Shown: positions 36,540 through 46,441 of the stretch, one piece after another | Position numbering within the stretch: position 1 is the first letter of the stretch | How the letters are laid out: every line of letters begins with the position of its first letter | Origin: Jaenimonas drosophilae | Lineage: Eukaryota; Euglenozoa; Kinetoplastea; Trypanosomatida; Trypanosomatidae | Length of the DNA: 64,000 nucleotides | NCBI GenBank assembly: GCA_030849065.1 | Contig: JASAON010001657.1 | Span: forward strand, 124,001-188,000 | Direction: 5' to 3' | Notes under the pieces: generated by a model | Seen by the model: the letters and a program-made list of their open reading frames with translations, nothing else | Told to the model about the DNA's origin: nothing | Database searches by the model: none | Translations under genes and position numbers: made by a program

Positions 36540-39500
36540 TTACACAGTTGGTGCACTGTGTGGACGAGGCGGACTGGGTAAGGCAGCTGTTGGAAAGGAG
36601 ACGACACGATTGCCTCGAGCTGCAGTTGCTGGTGGGGCCGAATGCGTTCGGCTGGTGTCGAGATACGAATCCACATACACCCGTTGGTATCGCCAGTTGG
36701 CTGCGGAGAGCGATGACCATGTTGCTTGCTGATAGCGCGGAAGCTGCGGTGGGGCCGATGGGGGAACCCATCCGGCAAGTTGTACGTAGCCTGTTGATGG
36801 TCGGGAGGTGGCGCTGTGCGGAGCAGCAGAAGCGCCAGGAGGATGGGGAGCGGGAGGTGGTCTGGAAGCGACAGTGGGGACGAGTGCCGCTCGTGCCGCA
36901 CTGGCATAGGAGGGAATGGACCCTGTCGTCTGCGAGCGGTTTGGACGTGTCGGAGGACGTCCGTTCAGGAGGTCCTCAATCCACGCCCGCGTCTCAGTCA
37001 CGTGTGGTGTAGTACGGCCTCGGCCTGTCGAAGTTGGTACCTGTTTGGTGGAAGCATGATGCGTGCGGTTGCTGGGTAAAACCGCCAACCGCCCAATTGC
37101 TGCTCTCGGACCAGAAGACGGCGCGGCAGGTCTGCCGGGCACTGCTTCATGACGTCGACGCGGGGTCGCTGTGCCACCAGCTTCTGTCGGGTGAGAGATG
37201 GATGGGGACGCTGTGGCGCTCCGCTGCACAGGTCGCTGTGGTCTGCTTTGATAGGGTTGTGCGGTGGAACGAGCGGCTCGTTGGTAGTAGGACTCGAATT
37301 CCTTATCAATTGAATCATCGCCGTCACTGCTAGGTGAAGCACAGGTGGGACCTGGTCGTTGTTGACGTGCGGGTTTCACTGGACGTCGCAGCAATGCTTG
37401 ACCAGCAACAACGTGTGTGGCACGCACAACTTGCGGCCTTGTTTTGGCGGTGCTCGTGGATGATGGCCGTGTAGGAGCTGTGGAAGCTCTCCGACAAGAA
37501 GGGGCTGCAATGTCGCTAACGTCCACCGTCCATACTGGCTGACGAACGTAGTCTGGTGTCGGAGTCTGCTCGCGTCGTAGAGCATCAAATGTCGGTTCTG
37601 CATGCTCCTGCGGGAGCTGAGTCACATCCAACACGCTATCACCCGATTCCATATCCTGGTCAAGGTCATAGGGCTGGGCCGATGAGACAGCAGAGTTCGA
37701 CGTAGATGAATGATGACCCTCACTGGCATCTTCAACCACACCTGTTGATGCATTGGATGATCGTTCATGAGGAAGCAGCATCATACGCGTCTCTAAGTTG
37801 AAGAAAGACGGAGTTCTCTCACTGGGCTCAATCTCTGGGGTGATGGAGCGCTGCTGTGTCTCCAGGACTCGCAGTGGTGCTGACTGGAGCGTGGCTTCCC
37901 AACAGCTATCACCGGCAGTTCCTTCACTTTCAGTGGCTGTCACCATTGGTTGAGGCCCCACACGATCTTCTGTAGGAGACCAAGCTGAGGGGGAGAAGGT
38001 CAGCTCCGTCGACGGTCGGGTCACAGAACTCGAACATGTGCCGCTGTTGCGATCGCTTGGATGACTTGGCGCCCCCACACTCGGCGCGCTCACGACAGAA
38101 CCAGAATGGCTACTCATTCGCCCCCCATCGCGACTGTTGGCATGCGGCACCACACGAAGTGGAGACCGTGGAGAAGGAGAATTGCCGCCTCCTGCACTGG
38201 CATCAGCGTCAAGAGATTCATCACCATGCGCAGACAAAATATCTGTCATACGAGAAGAGGCAACCGGGGCTACATGAGACACCCGCTCATTCAACGCAGC
38301 CAGTGATATCTCGTAAAAATCCATCCACTCACTCAACATCATCTGCTGCCGACCAGTGCCTTCGTCAACACGCAGATCCTGCAGAGCGCTATCAACCGAC
38401 TCCGGTCCCACACTACGACTCACTGTTGCGGAATTAGCCGCGCTAAAACCTTCCGGACTGCGACCCTGCTCTTCACCGCACTCACGTGGAACTACATCCA
38501 CACCCAACTGCACCTCTAGCTCTTGAGCTCGCCTTCTCAGCCACCCAATCTCCATCCTCACCACTTCGTCGGCCGAATGGTGTCCAATAATCGATCTGCT
38601 CTCAACAGGAGAATCTCGGCCACGATCGCTGCCATTCTGCTCTGCATCATCAACTGGCACATCGTTCTCCTCCACTTCCACCGCCGAGACCAACGAACTC
38701 AAATCACGCTCCATTGCCGTAGCACGAGCCACAAGATGCTCCAACTCAACACTCACGACACTACGACACCCAGCGCCATCCGCATGCACCTCAAACACAT
38801 TTCCACCAACGTTGCCCTCTCCATGACGATTAAAGCCACAAGAAGAAGCTAGCGATCGCACATCTTCCAACAAGTCCATCAGCACTTCCACCATACTCTC
38901 AGACGAGCCAGATGACAACACATCCACTACTTCACACAATCGCTCATGACATGTTTCCAAAACTTCACGATTCTCAGAAAGAGAACACTCACGCAGAAGT
39001 GCCACATCAGCAACAATCGCATCCACCAACTCCCCAACCTTCTTATGCTCCTCCAAACGCCTCAAAGCACAACTTGTCTGAAGATCTCCCAACACCAACT
39101 CAGCAGAATGACGCAAAGAATCAATGGCAGTACGGAGAGCAGCGTCTTCAGCGCTCAGAGGAGTCTGCGCGGGTACGTGGTCATCATCGCCAGTGCTACT
39201 GGCGGCGGCAGCGGGCATGTGCGCAATCAGCTCCTCAACAGCACGCAGGGACTCAAGAACCGTGCCAGCATCCGTAGCAGTCAGCTCCACGACGGCATCA
39301 CTGCTCGTCAGAGTAGCTGTGGCGTTCACAAGGGCATCCACAGCGCTGCTGAGGGTTGTGGGACTTGTGTGTGTGCTGTAATATGGGTAGTCGGTGAGAA
39401 GATCGTTGCAACTTGTGATGGCGTCTTCTATATTCCATCGCACGTGGCGATGAATAGGATAGAGTTGTGTAGTGAGTGGATCTGTTGGTGGTGATGACGT

Positions 39501-40550
39501 ACTGATGTTGGTGGATGATGATGATTGTGATGTAGTGGTGCAGAGTCGTAGAATGGAGTAGGGTTGTTGTCTGCTGGCGGCAGGACTGTAGTCTGTGAAA
39601 CTGCTGCTGGAGCTGATTGTTGGAGGGGTGGGTGTGGTGGTTGGTGAGGTTGAGGTGTTGTAAATGTGGAGTGATGGAAGGGGCGTTGAAAGGCGTGCGT
39701 GTGATGAAGATGATGTGCTTGGTCGTGGTGAAAAGATGTGTGGTGGCCAGGAGTCATGTCCTTGGTGAGGATAGTTGGATTTGTCCTCGGTGGTGGTGGA
39801 TGATGGAGTCCTTCGAGGTGAGTATGTGGCAAATGTCTCGTTGCTTTGCGTGATGATTGGCTCAGAGGTTGTTGTCGAAGCGCGTGATGTTTTCACAGGC
39901 GACAATGTGGAAGTGCGTGTGTAAGTTGGTGAAACAGTCGTGTGTGTTGTACGGAGGAAAGCGGCCACTCTGGATGCAGATGGGGGAGGTTCCGAGGAGG
40001 GTGTCCGCGGGATGCTTCTGTTGAATGATGATCTAGACGATTTTTCGTTGGAGTTGTCAAGGTACCTGAGGAACTTCTCTTTTGCGGTCGGTGAAGCATC
40101 TCGTAGTCTCTGAATCATTGATGAGGATATGGAATCACTTGGCGAGTTTGTAGGATGATGAGCAGAGTGATGTCGCCTAAGTTGTTGTGAGGACGTCAGT
40201 GAAGCGGTGCTACTGAGGTCGTCATTGGGTGAATGAGTCGCTTCACATTCTTTATGTGATAGGCGATGGATTGATGGCATTGTGCGAGCCTCAGTGGATG
40301 AGGTTGTTGTTCCGCCATGTTGGATGGTTGGGGCGAACTGTGGCCTATAATTGCATTGTGCTACGTAGGATTGAGTTTCTGTCGATCCTGTCATAAAAAA
40401 AGATGGCACAAGTTGCGGTAGCTCATCGTCCAGTGGACTGTAGGATTGAGCTTCATCGAAGGGAAGGGGTGAATAGCTACGGCGACGCATCGCGTAGAGC
40501 TCTTCCGAAATGCCACGCAAGTGACGGTGAATTCGTCTGTGCGAGCTCAT
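36540..40550 (-). CDS. Large low-complexity protein of unknown function
   Basis: Protein of 1336 residues with ATG at 40548-40550. Three zones are visible: a Ser/Thr/Pro/His-rich N-terminal third (1-370); a helical, Leu/Val/Glu/Asp-rich centre (about 375-700, for example EVVDVLSSGSSESMVEVLMDLLEDVRSL split over adjacent helices) that may form coiled coils; and a Ser/Pro/Arg-rich disordered C-terminal half. No enzymatic motif, signal or membrane segment was found. It may be a cytoskeletal or scaffold protein, but this is a guess. The uninterrupted 4-kb frame on the coding strand supports it as a real gene. Confidence 0.75.
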   Translation of the reverse strand: MSSHRRIHRHLRGISEELYAMRRRSYSPLPFDEAQSYSPLDDELPQLVPSFFMTGSTETQSYVAQCNYRPQFAPTIQHGGTTTSSTEARTMPSIHRLSHKECEATHSPNDDLSSTASLTSSQQLRRHHSAHHPTNSPSDSISSSMIQRLRDASPTAKEKFLRYLDNSNEKSSRSSFNRSIPRTPSSEPPPSASRVAAFLRTTHTTVSPTYTRTSTLSPVKTSRASTTTSEPIITQSNETFATYSPRRTPSSTTTEDKSNYPHQGHDSWPPHIFSPRPSTSSSSHARLSTPLPSLHIYNTSTSPTTTPTPPTISSSSSFTDYSPAASRQQPYSILRLCTTTSQSSSSTNISTSSPPTDPLTTQLYPIHRHVRWNIEDAITSCNDLLTDYPYYSTHTSPTTLSSAVDALVNATATLTSSDAVVELTATDAGTVLESLRAVEELIAHMPAAAASSTGDDDHVPAQTPLSAEDAALRTAIDSLRHSAELVLGDLQTSCALRRLEEHKKVGELVDAIVADVALLRECSLSENREVLETCHERLCEVVDVLSSGSSESMVEVLMDLLEDVRSLASSCGFNRHGEGNVGGNVFEVHADGAGCRSVVSVELEHLVARATAMERDLSSLVSAVEVEENDVPVDDAEQNGSDRGRDSPVESRSIIGHHSADEVVRMEIGWLRRRAQELEVQLGVDVVPRECGEEQGRSPEGFSAANSATVSRSVGPESVDSALQDLRVDEGTGRQQMMLSEWMDFYEISLAALNERVSHVAPVASSRMTDILSAHGDESLDADASAGGGNSPSPRSPLRVVPHANSRDGGRMSSHSGSVVSAPSVGAPSHPSDRNSGTCSSSVTRPSTELTFSPSAWSPTEDRVGPQPMVTATESEGTAGDSCWEATLQSAPLRVLETQQRSITPEIEPSERTPSFFNLETRMMLLPHERSSNASTGVVEDASEGHHSSTSNSAVSSAQPYDLDQDMESGDSVLDVTQLPQEHAEPTFDALRREQTPTPDYVRQPVWTVDVSDIAAPSCRRASTAPTRPSSTSTAKTRPQVVRATHVVAGQALLRRPVKPARQQRPGPTCASPSSDGDDSIDKEFESYYQRAARSTAQPYQSRPQRPVQRSATASPSISHPTEAGGTATPRRRHEAVPGRPAAPSSGPRAAIGRLAVLPSNRTHHASTKQVPTSTGRGRTTPHVTETRAWIEDLLNGRPPTRPNRSQTTGSIPSYASAARAALVPTVASRPPPAPHPPGASAAPHSATSRPSTGYVQLAGWVPPSAPPQLPRYQQATWSSLSAANWRYQRVYVDSYLDTSRTHSAPPATAARGNRVVSFPTAALPSPPRPHSAPTV

Positions 40551-40992
40551 GTTGACGATGGTAACACTCCTTATTTGCTCTTTATGATTGGGGGGTGAAA
40601 TGTTCTATGATATATCTGTGGTGGGGTACCTTCTATAGGAATTAGTCTGTGATGTAGTGGATTCCACTTGAAGACTTTAAGAGAATTGTCTCTGAATGTT
40701 TTGAGGGACAAAAAAAGGGGGGCTGTTTTCGTGGTGAAGGAACAGCACAAGAACGACTTGTGAGAGCTCACGTGGAGTCTTCACGAGCCCCCTCCCTTGG
40801 TGGTACGAAGATTCTGAGTGAGCAGGAAATGAAATGAAAAAAGAGAAAAATAAAATAATGGTACAGTAGACGTGGATCTACGCGGTGCGTGAGGATTGAG
40901 CAGTACAACGTTGTGATCATCAGAACAAGATGTTGTGTTAAGGCCGTATCTTCTTGGATACCCATTAGCCAAATGGATGACAGCGCACACAA
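40551..40992 (-). other. Intergenic spacer between CW-bromodomain and low-complexity genes
   Basis: This 442-nt spacer has homopurine and homopyrimidine runs (40709-40724, 40790-40800, 40838-40858). No gene was recognised. Confidence 0.5.
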
Positions 40993-43050
40993 CTACTGGA
41001 GCTCAGCCAGTCTCCGTTCCATCACTTGCAATTTCTTGAGGAGGTCCAGTGGGGCATCCTCAATAGACTGTCTCTCCAGCCGCTGCAGATCCTGCTCGAT
41101 TTGGCGAAGAGCCGCTTCAGTGTCGGAGCTGCTGCTATCATCTGAGCTGGAGGAGTCTGAGAAATCTTCGGATGCAGAACCGCGAAGTCGCTTCACCGCC
41201 GCAGGCTTAAGTGGCTTGGCTGCACGAGCTTTTCTCGGTTTATCAGACGCCGTGGGTGTCCGACGGGTCTTTGTGCTACAGTCACGTGGCTCTGTATCCA
41301 ACAACTGAAGTAGTTCTGGCAGCAGGAGTCGATCTTCATCGCTAACATCATTTCCTGCGACGGAGGGGGGCGCCCCTAACGTTTTGGCGGTGGCTCGTCG
41401 GCCACGAACCTTTGCAGGAACCGCCGATCCGCCGTTCTTGGTCGCCTCCTGCGTAGCTCTTCGTTTGCGGATTCGTCCCTCGCAGGCTACACCAATGTCT
41501 GAGCAGTACCAGTGGTCTGGCAAGGGGTCAGGCGGGTCGGGTACAATGCGCCACGTATCACAGCAATCACACTGAATCCACGTGTCCATGGGAGCCTCCG
41601 TCGTTCCTCGTTTTTTACGCTGCGACGACGTCTTCTCGGGCGGCACGCTCTCGGCCTCTGCGAGGGATGAAGATGCAGCCTTCATCACGAACAACTCCTG
41701 TAGTTGCTCCACAGTCATTGGCGCCAATGCGAGGTTGGTGGTGCTGTCCATCTGGTCAAGCCAATACTCATGTGGCAGTGTATGAGGGCTTGTCTCCAGC
41801 GCAGTATACCGCACCTCTTCCGCTTGTGCATCACGGAGGTATCGCTGGCCGGCTTTGAGAAGCTCTTCCGCGCGGCGGTCAAGCTCTGTGCCGATGCCAT
41901 TGTATTTCTGGCAATTACTGCGCAGGATACTAAGACGCTCTCTCATATGGGTCCAATCATCCAGTTGTTCTTCTCCACAAGCAGACAAATCATGTTGGCC
42001 ATGTGAAGCCTCGTCCTCCGCTAACAGATAGCGTTCAAGCAAAGGAAGTTTGGAACGGTATGTGTTTGCCAGGGTGCGTAGTACCGCCACGTACAGGGAG
42101 GCGAGGCACACCGGATCCTTGACCTTTCGGTAGTACCCAGGAGCCTCGCTCTCCATCACGGGCATACGAAAGACGGCAGCACAGGGAAGGGACCACAAGC
42201 GATCCACAAGACCAATTTGCAGGAGAGCACGAAAGAGTACCACCCTGGGTGCTGCATCGTGTGGCAGAGCTGCAGCCGACGCAAGAGGTCCGTTCCCTTT
42301 TCCCTTGCCCACACATGAAGAGGAGCCATCACTTCCCTCCATACTTGACGTCATCAACGCACTCAGCTCAAGGAGTAGATGCTGGCTCATGAAACGGAGA
42401 AGTTGCACACCGGAGCAGAAGTCGTCATAGTCCTTGTAGAGGTCCTTCCAGGCAACAGCGGACTGTTCGCGCTGAGAGCCCTTGGTGCTAGAGATGGTAC
42501 GCCGAAAGATGGAGCCAAAGTTCCCGCGCATCCATCCCTGCCAGGCGTCTATGAACCCCACAAAGAAGGCGAGAGGCCGTTCTTCCGTCGCCAAGTGTTG
42601 TTGATAGCGAGGGATCGATGATACAATCGGCCGGCCCTCCTCCAGCTCCACCATCTTCTTCCACAGTGATGATGCATGTGCGATGGCCGTTGGTAGTTTC
42701 ATTGTTCGCTTCCCTTGGCGCTTTGATGCGGAAGTGGCTACAACAACGCACGTCTCGGATGGAGATGGGCCGCCCCCGCTACCTAGAACAAGTCGTCGAC
42801 GACGTGGTGCCTCCCCAACCGGCGGTTCCTGCGATGGTGGGTCGAGGGATGAACCATGGGTTGGGAGGGAGAGTACTTTTCGTGGAGTAACAATGGCAAC
42901 AGCTGGCCCCTCTGGCGCAGCCTCCTGATTCAGCGGGGGAATCATCTGTGAAGTGCCTCCCGCAGATAAGCTGAGGAGGCGTTTGCGCGGCACAGCTTCG
43001 GCAGAGTGGGCATTCTGCTGGGTAAGAAGATCTATATGCGGTCCGCTCAT
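40993..43050 (-). CDS. Bromodomain and CW-type zinc-finger chromatin reader
   Basis: Protein of 685 residues from ATG 43048-43050; upstream codons lack an ATG. A bromodomain is recognised at about 285-400 from FRMPVMESEAPGYYRKVKDP, a helix, and the acetyl-lysine-binding NCQKYN (Asn near 377). A CW zinc finger follows at about 490-540: WIQCDCCDTWRIVP, then LPDHWYC and a last Cys. The C terminus is basic and then acidic, with a Ser run (DFSDSSSSDDSSSSD) and a final coiled coil. Family knowledge: bromodomains bind acetylated lysine and CW fingers bind methylated H3K4, so it may read a combined mark. Kinetoplastid bromodomain factors mark transcription start regions; it may correspond to the BDF4 class, though I am unsure of that name. 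Confidence 0.85.
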   Translation of the reverse strand: MSGPHIDLLTQQNAHSAEAVPRKRLLSLSAGGTSQMIPPLNQEAAPEGPAVAIVTPRKVLSLPTHGSSLDPPSQEPPVGEAPRRRRLVLGSGGGPSPSETCVVVATSASKRQGKRTMKLPTAIAHASSLWKKMVELEEGRPIVSSIPRYQQHLATEERPLAFFVGFIDAWQGWMRGNFGSIFRRTISSTKGSQREQSAVAWKDLYKDYDDFCSGVQLLRFMSQHLLLELSALMTSSMEGSDGSSSCVGKGKGNGPLASAAALPHDAAPRVVLFRALLQIGLVDRLWSLPCAAVFRMPVMESEAPGYYRKVKDPVCLASLYVAVLRTLANTYRSKLPLLERYLLAEDEASHGQHDLSACGEEQLDDWTHMRERLSILRSNCQKYNGIGTELDRRAEELLKAGQRYLRDAQAEEVRYTALETSPHTLPHEYWLDQMDSTTNLALAPMTVEQLQELFVMKAASSSLAEAESVPPEKTSSQRKKRGTTEAPMDTWIQCDCCDTWRIVPDPPDPLPDHWYCSDIGVACEGRIRKRRATQEATKNGGSAVPAKVRGRRATAKTLGAPPSVAGNDVSDEDRLLLPELLQLLDTEPRDCSTKTRRTPTASDKPRKARAAKPLKPAAVKRLRGSASEDFSDSSSSDDSSSSDTEAALRQIEQDLQRLERQSIEDAPLDLLKKLQVMERRLAELQ

Positions 43051-43550
43051 AACGTGTTGGCTTGATTCGGGCCACAATTCACAATGTACAGTTCACCCAG
43101 CGTCAAAATCTTAGCGGGCTGAGTCAACCGTCGTGTGAGCTCCACCACCAATCCAATTCCCCACAATGGATTTACAATGGAGATTAGCCCTACACGTGCA
43201 CAAGATATCACCAAATGTGCGCGGTGAAACACCAACTTGGTAGATCAAGAAGAGAATGAAGAAGATATGTGGCAAACCCAGAATCAGACTGTGAAGGAGT
43301 TGATTGTGAAATGAGCATGAATCTCTTCCACATATACACAACCAGAGTGAATACCTGCTAAAGGATGACAGAGAGAAGCGATAGGAGAGTACCCTGGGGC
43401 ATGTCATCAAAACCAAGACTGAATCCATAAGTTATGAACCACAACCAGAAGCACTCCTCTCAATGCTCAACGCTCCACACAATGCAACCAAAGAAGGAGG
43501 GTCATGGGGTAAACAACGCCAGAGTCTGAGGATGCCCTTCGTCGCTAAAT
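43051..43550 (-). other. Intergenic spacer between threonine synthase and CW-bromodomain genes
   Basis: A 500-nt spacer without credible open frames on either strand. No repeats or RNA features were recognised. Confidence 0.5.
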
Positions 43551-45713
43551 TTACAGCGTGGAACTGCAGAAGGCACTCACCTGCGCCACAACCTCATCAA
43601 GCGACGCGTTGAGCTCTCGCGGTGGGTTCTTGAGAGATTCCGACGCGGTAAGTGCGTCTAGCAGGGCCTTGTGGACGGCAATCGTGGACGTCCCGGCCTT
43701 GGCTGATTTTGCCGTATCAAGGATATTTGCGTACAGCTGCCGGACTTGTGCGGCAGGAAGCGCGGAAGATATTCCAGCTCCCGTCGCATCGTTGCTGCTC
43801 TCGCCATGGTGGAGAATGGCGTTGAGAACGGGCTGTGGAAACTTGGACCAGTGCGCCGTGCTGGCAATGAGGAGGGCACAGTCTTCCTTCTCTCCGCGCC
43901 GCGTGGCTTCTGCTTGAGAGGTCAGGTATGCGTTGGCTACGCAGGCTGCCACAGCGGTGTGGGGGTCCAACAACCGTGTGCACCCACTGGCCTCGTAGAC
44001 ATCAGCGATGGTTTGAGCACACTCTGCTTCGGAGCACCGCCCAGCCCACATGTAGAGCGACATCTTCTTGTGCAGCTCCTCTGGAAGCTTGAAGTACTGA
44101 TCCTGATCAAGCAACAACATGAGTCGCGACACCAGTTCTGTATTCCCCTCGCTAAGGTAGAAGAGGAAGCGTTCGATATTGGATGCCTTGAGGATGTCAA
44201 TGCTTGGTGAGGCGGTCTTCAAGAGGCCTCGGTCAGCAATATCATACACACCGGTTTGAATAAAGTCGCACAGGACATCGTTGCTGTTGGAGGCGACGAT
44301 GAGTCGGCGGATGGGGAGGCCCATGCGACGGGCGATATAGGCCGCGAGGAGGTTTCCAAAGTTGCCGCAGGGAATCACCACATCCATGCGACGTGTTGAG
44401 CTCTGGAGATCAAAGTCGGCGGCGGAGGCGGAGGGAGAGACCTCCCGTGAGCCCACGGCAGCGCCACGATGCACTAGCTGGCGGTAGGCCCAGAAGTAGT
44501 AGACCACCTGTGGAACCAATCGCCCCCAGTTGATGCTGTTCGCTGATGACAAGCGCCGTGGTGGTTTTTGGCTTGCGAGTTGCGCAGTGAGGTCAGTGTT
44601 CTTGAAGATGGCCTTCACGGAGGACTGGCAGAAGTCAAAGTCCCCATCCACCCCAAAGACACGAACCTTCTTGCCGTCATCCAACGACAGCATCTGAATC
44701 TGCTGTACCGGGGAGACTCCAGACTTTGGATAGAGCACCATCACCTGTGAAGATCCTGCGCTCTCCACGAAGCCACTAATGGCAGCAACCCCTGTATCGC
44801 CGGAGGTGGCGGCAAGCACAAGGTATGCCTCCTTTTCCTCTGCCGCATTTGCCTGACGTCGGGTTTGGAAGTCATTCTCTACGGCTACTTCAAAACACCG
44901 AGGGAAGAGCTGCAGTGCAAAGTCCTTGAAGGCTGCCGTGGGACCGTGGAAGAGCTCCAGCACGTGAACGTCATCGCTGGAGAATAGAGGCCAGTTGTTG
45001 GGGTTTCTGCCACTGCGCTGACCGCAGAGAAGTGGGGTGAGCGGACAAAGATTTTCCAGATTGGACCACCGAGTGCGGTTGTAGGCTTCCACGAGAAGAG
45101 GACGAAGTTGGGGAGGGGTGATGCTGTCGTCCACCAAGTACTCCATCACAACCTGAGCAACGTCGACGTAGTCCAAATCCCCACCATTGGCGTTGGAACC
45201 ATAAAGAATGTGCTCGAGCTGTGAAGGTGCAAGTGTGGGAAGGTCCTTCAGTACATAGAGACCCCCATCGCGGGCGAGACCTTCACGAACCACCAACAGA
45301 AAAGTGGCTCCTTCGGCACTACCGCGAGTGCTGGTGAAACGGTGGAGTGAAGGAGGAGCCGCAGCATTGTCAACCATCTTCACCACTTCATCCACGGTAC
45401 TGCTGCCAGGACGCCAAAAATAGCGTCGGTGGTAATTCGCAGAGGATGCTGCATCGCCCTTTGCAAAAGCTTGAGGGCTGGAGTCATCGTTGGGGCTGTA
45501 GTCATCTCCTTCAGTGGCAGCGCAGTTGGCTTCTTCCACGCACATCACCAGTGCTGGGCGTCGCCCCTTGACAATGGGTGCAGCCACCGCTGCGTTGATG
45601 GTTTCGGCATTGTCCTCAATCGCAGCATCATATCCGTGGCTCTGGAGACTGTGAAGAACCCCTTCCTTCACCTCCTGTGAGGCCGTTCCTGTAATCAATA
45701 CACGATCTGCCAT
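43551..45713 (-). CDS. THRC: Threonine synthase with N-terminal extension
   Basis: Protein of 720 residues from ATG 45711-45713. An in-frame ATG exists upstream (45858-45860), but an acceptor-like tract (AG at 45800-45801) lies between the two and favours the inner start. The catalytic region starts near residue 130 (TSTRGSAEG, then REGLARDGGLYV), with the PLP lysine at about 263 in HGPTAAFKDFALQ and the phosphate-binding TSGDTGVAA. This is the long, fungal/bacterial-type enzyme converting O-phosphohomoserine to threonine. A 120-residue N-terminal part (RVLITGTASQEVKEGVL...) is not recognised, and it lacks the P-loop of the kinase-like extension known in some animal homologues. With cystathionine beta-lyase it shows aspartate-family amino-acid synthesis capacity. 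Confidence 0.92.
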   Translation of the reverse strand: MADRVLITGTASQEVKEGVLHSLQSHGYDAAIEDNAETINAAVAAPIVKGRRPALVMCVEEANCAATEGDDYSPNDDSSPQAFAKGDAASSANYHRRYFWRPGSSTVDEVVKMVDNAAAPPSLHRFTSTRGSAEGATFLLVVREGLARDGGLYVLKDLPTLAPSQLEHILYGSNANGGDLDYVDVAQVVMEYLVDDSITPPQLRPLLVEAYNRTRWSNLENLCPLTPLLCGQRSGRNPNNWPLFSSDDVHVLELFHGPTAAFKDFALQLFPRCFEVAVENDFQTRRQANAAEEKEAYLVLAATSGDTGVAAISGFVESAGSSQVMVLYPKSGVSPVQQIQMLSLDDGKKVRVFGVDGDFDFCQSSVKAIFKNTDLTAQLASQKPPRRLSSANSINWGRLVPQVVYYFWAYRQLVHRGAAVGSREVSPSASAADFDLQSSTRRMDVVIPCGNFGNLLAAYIARRMGLPIRRLIVASNSNDVLCDFIQTGVYDIADRGLLKTASPSIDILKASNIERFLFYLSEGNTELVSRLMLLLDQDQYFKLPEELHKKMSLYMWAGRCSEAECAQTIADVYEASGCTRLLDPHTAVAACVANAYLTSQAEATRRGEKEDCALLIASTAHWSKFPQPVLNAILHHGESSNDATGAGISSALPAAQVRQLYANILDTAKSAKAGTSTIAVHKALLDALTASESLKNPPRELNASLDEVVAQVSAFCSSTL

Positions 45714-46441
45714 TTTGTGGTATAGAAAGAAGCAGAGTGATAAGAGCGGTTGAGGTCTCAACGGAGCAAGGTGAAATTTTTTTAAATTAGAATCTACAAC
45801 TAAAGAAGAAGAATGACAACAATAGAGAAGAAAAGGGGCGACGTGGTGTCGATGGAACATGGTAGGTAGAGTCTGTGATGAGAGCTTGCTGTGCCCTCCG
45901 TCAAACCCCCCACCCGCCACCCGAAGTTGTTTTTTTTTAAATCAACGATGACGAAAGGGTGTGGTGACTGGAAGCTTGACGCCATGAGTGTTTTTAGGGA
46001 TTAGTTGAGCCACGTCTCCATCACATGATGGAACGTTGGTGGGGAACAACGCGTACAATAACTACCCCATAGTGGGGCCGGCGACACAAAACACAACAAC
46101 GGAAGAATACAAAGAGGGAAGGAAGTCGTGGGTCATCATCATCTCACGCAAATAGCGAAAACAGTTGTGATGTTGTTGATGCGGATGCATCACCCTCACA
46201 CATCCCCGCGGTAGGGGGAGGAGGGGCAACTCAAAAGTTGATGGTAGAGCGCCGCAGACTTTCAACAGCAAAAACGGCTCCAGGGATCGATTTTCAGATG
46301 CCCAGAGACTAGCCATTCCTGCAATGAGCCACACCAACATATAGAATATGATGCACTGAACAAAGGAGGTATGATGATGTGTGGGGATGGAGACACTTCT
46401 CTCTCCCACCCTCCCTCCACGTACCCATCTCACTGTGCTGA
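45714..46441 (-). other. 728-nt spacer between the inositol phosphate kinase and threonine synthase genes
   Basis: It carries T and A runs (45776-45784 and 45929-45938) that may serve mRNA processing. A 123-codon frame at 46062-46433 lacks an N-terminal ATG and resembles nothing. Confidence 0.5.
45800..45818 (-). promoter_or_regulatory. Predicted trans-splice acceptor for threonine synthase
   Basis: On the minus strand TTCTTCTTCTTTAG (AG is the complement of 45800-45801) lies 87 nt before the ATG at 45713. It excludes the in-frame ATG at 45860 from the predicted mRNA. Confidence 0.45.

Noticed and set aside
45714..45860. In-frame upstream ATG extending threonine synthase by 49 residues
   Set aside because: A pyrimidine tract ending in AG lies between the two ATGs, and the extra residues are UTR-like translation of T-rich sequence.
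46062..46433. 123-codon minus-strand frame with a hydrophobic segment
   Set aside because: Begins at GTG; the first ATG is well inside and the remainder resembles no family.
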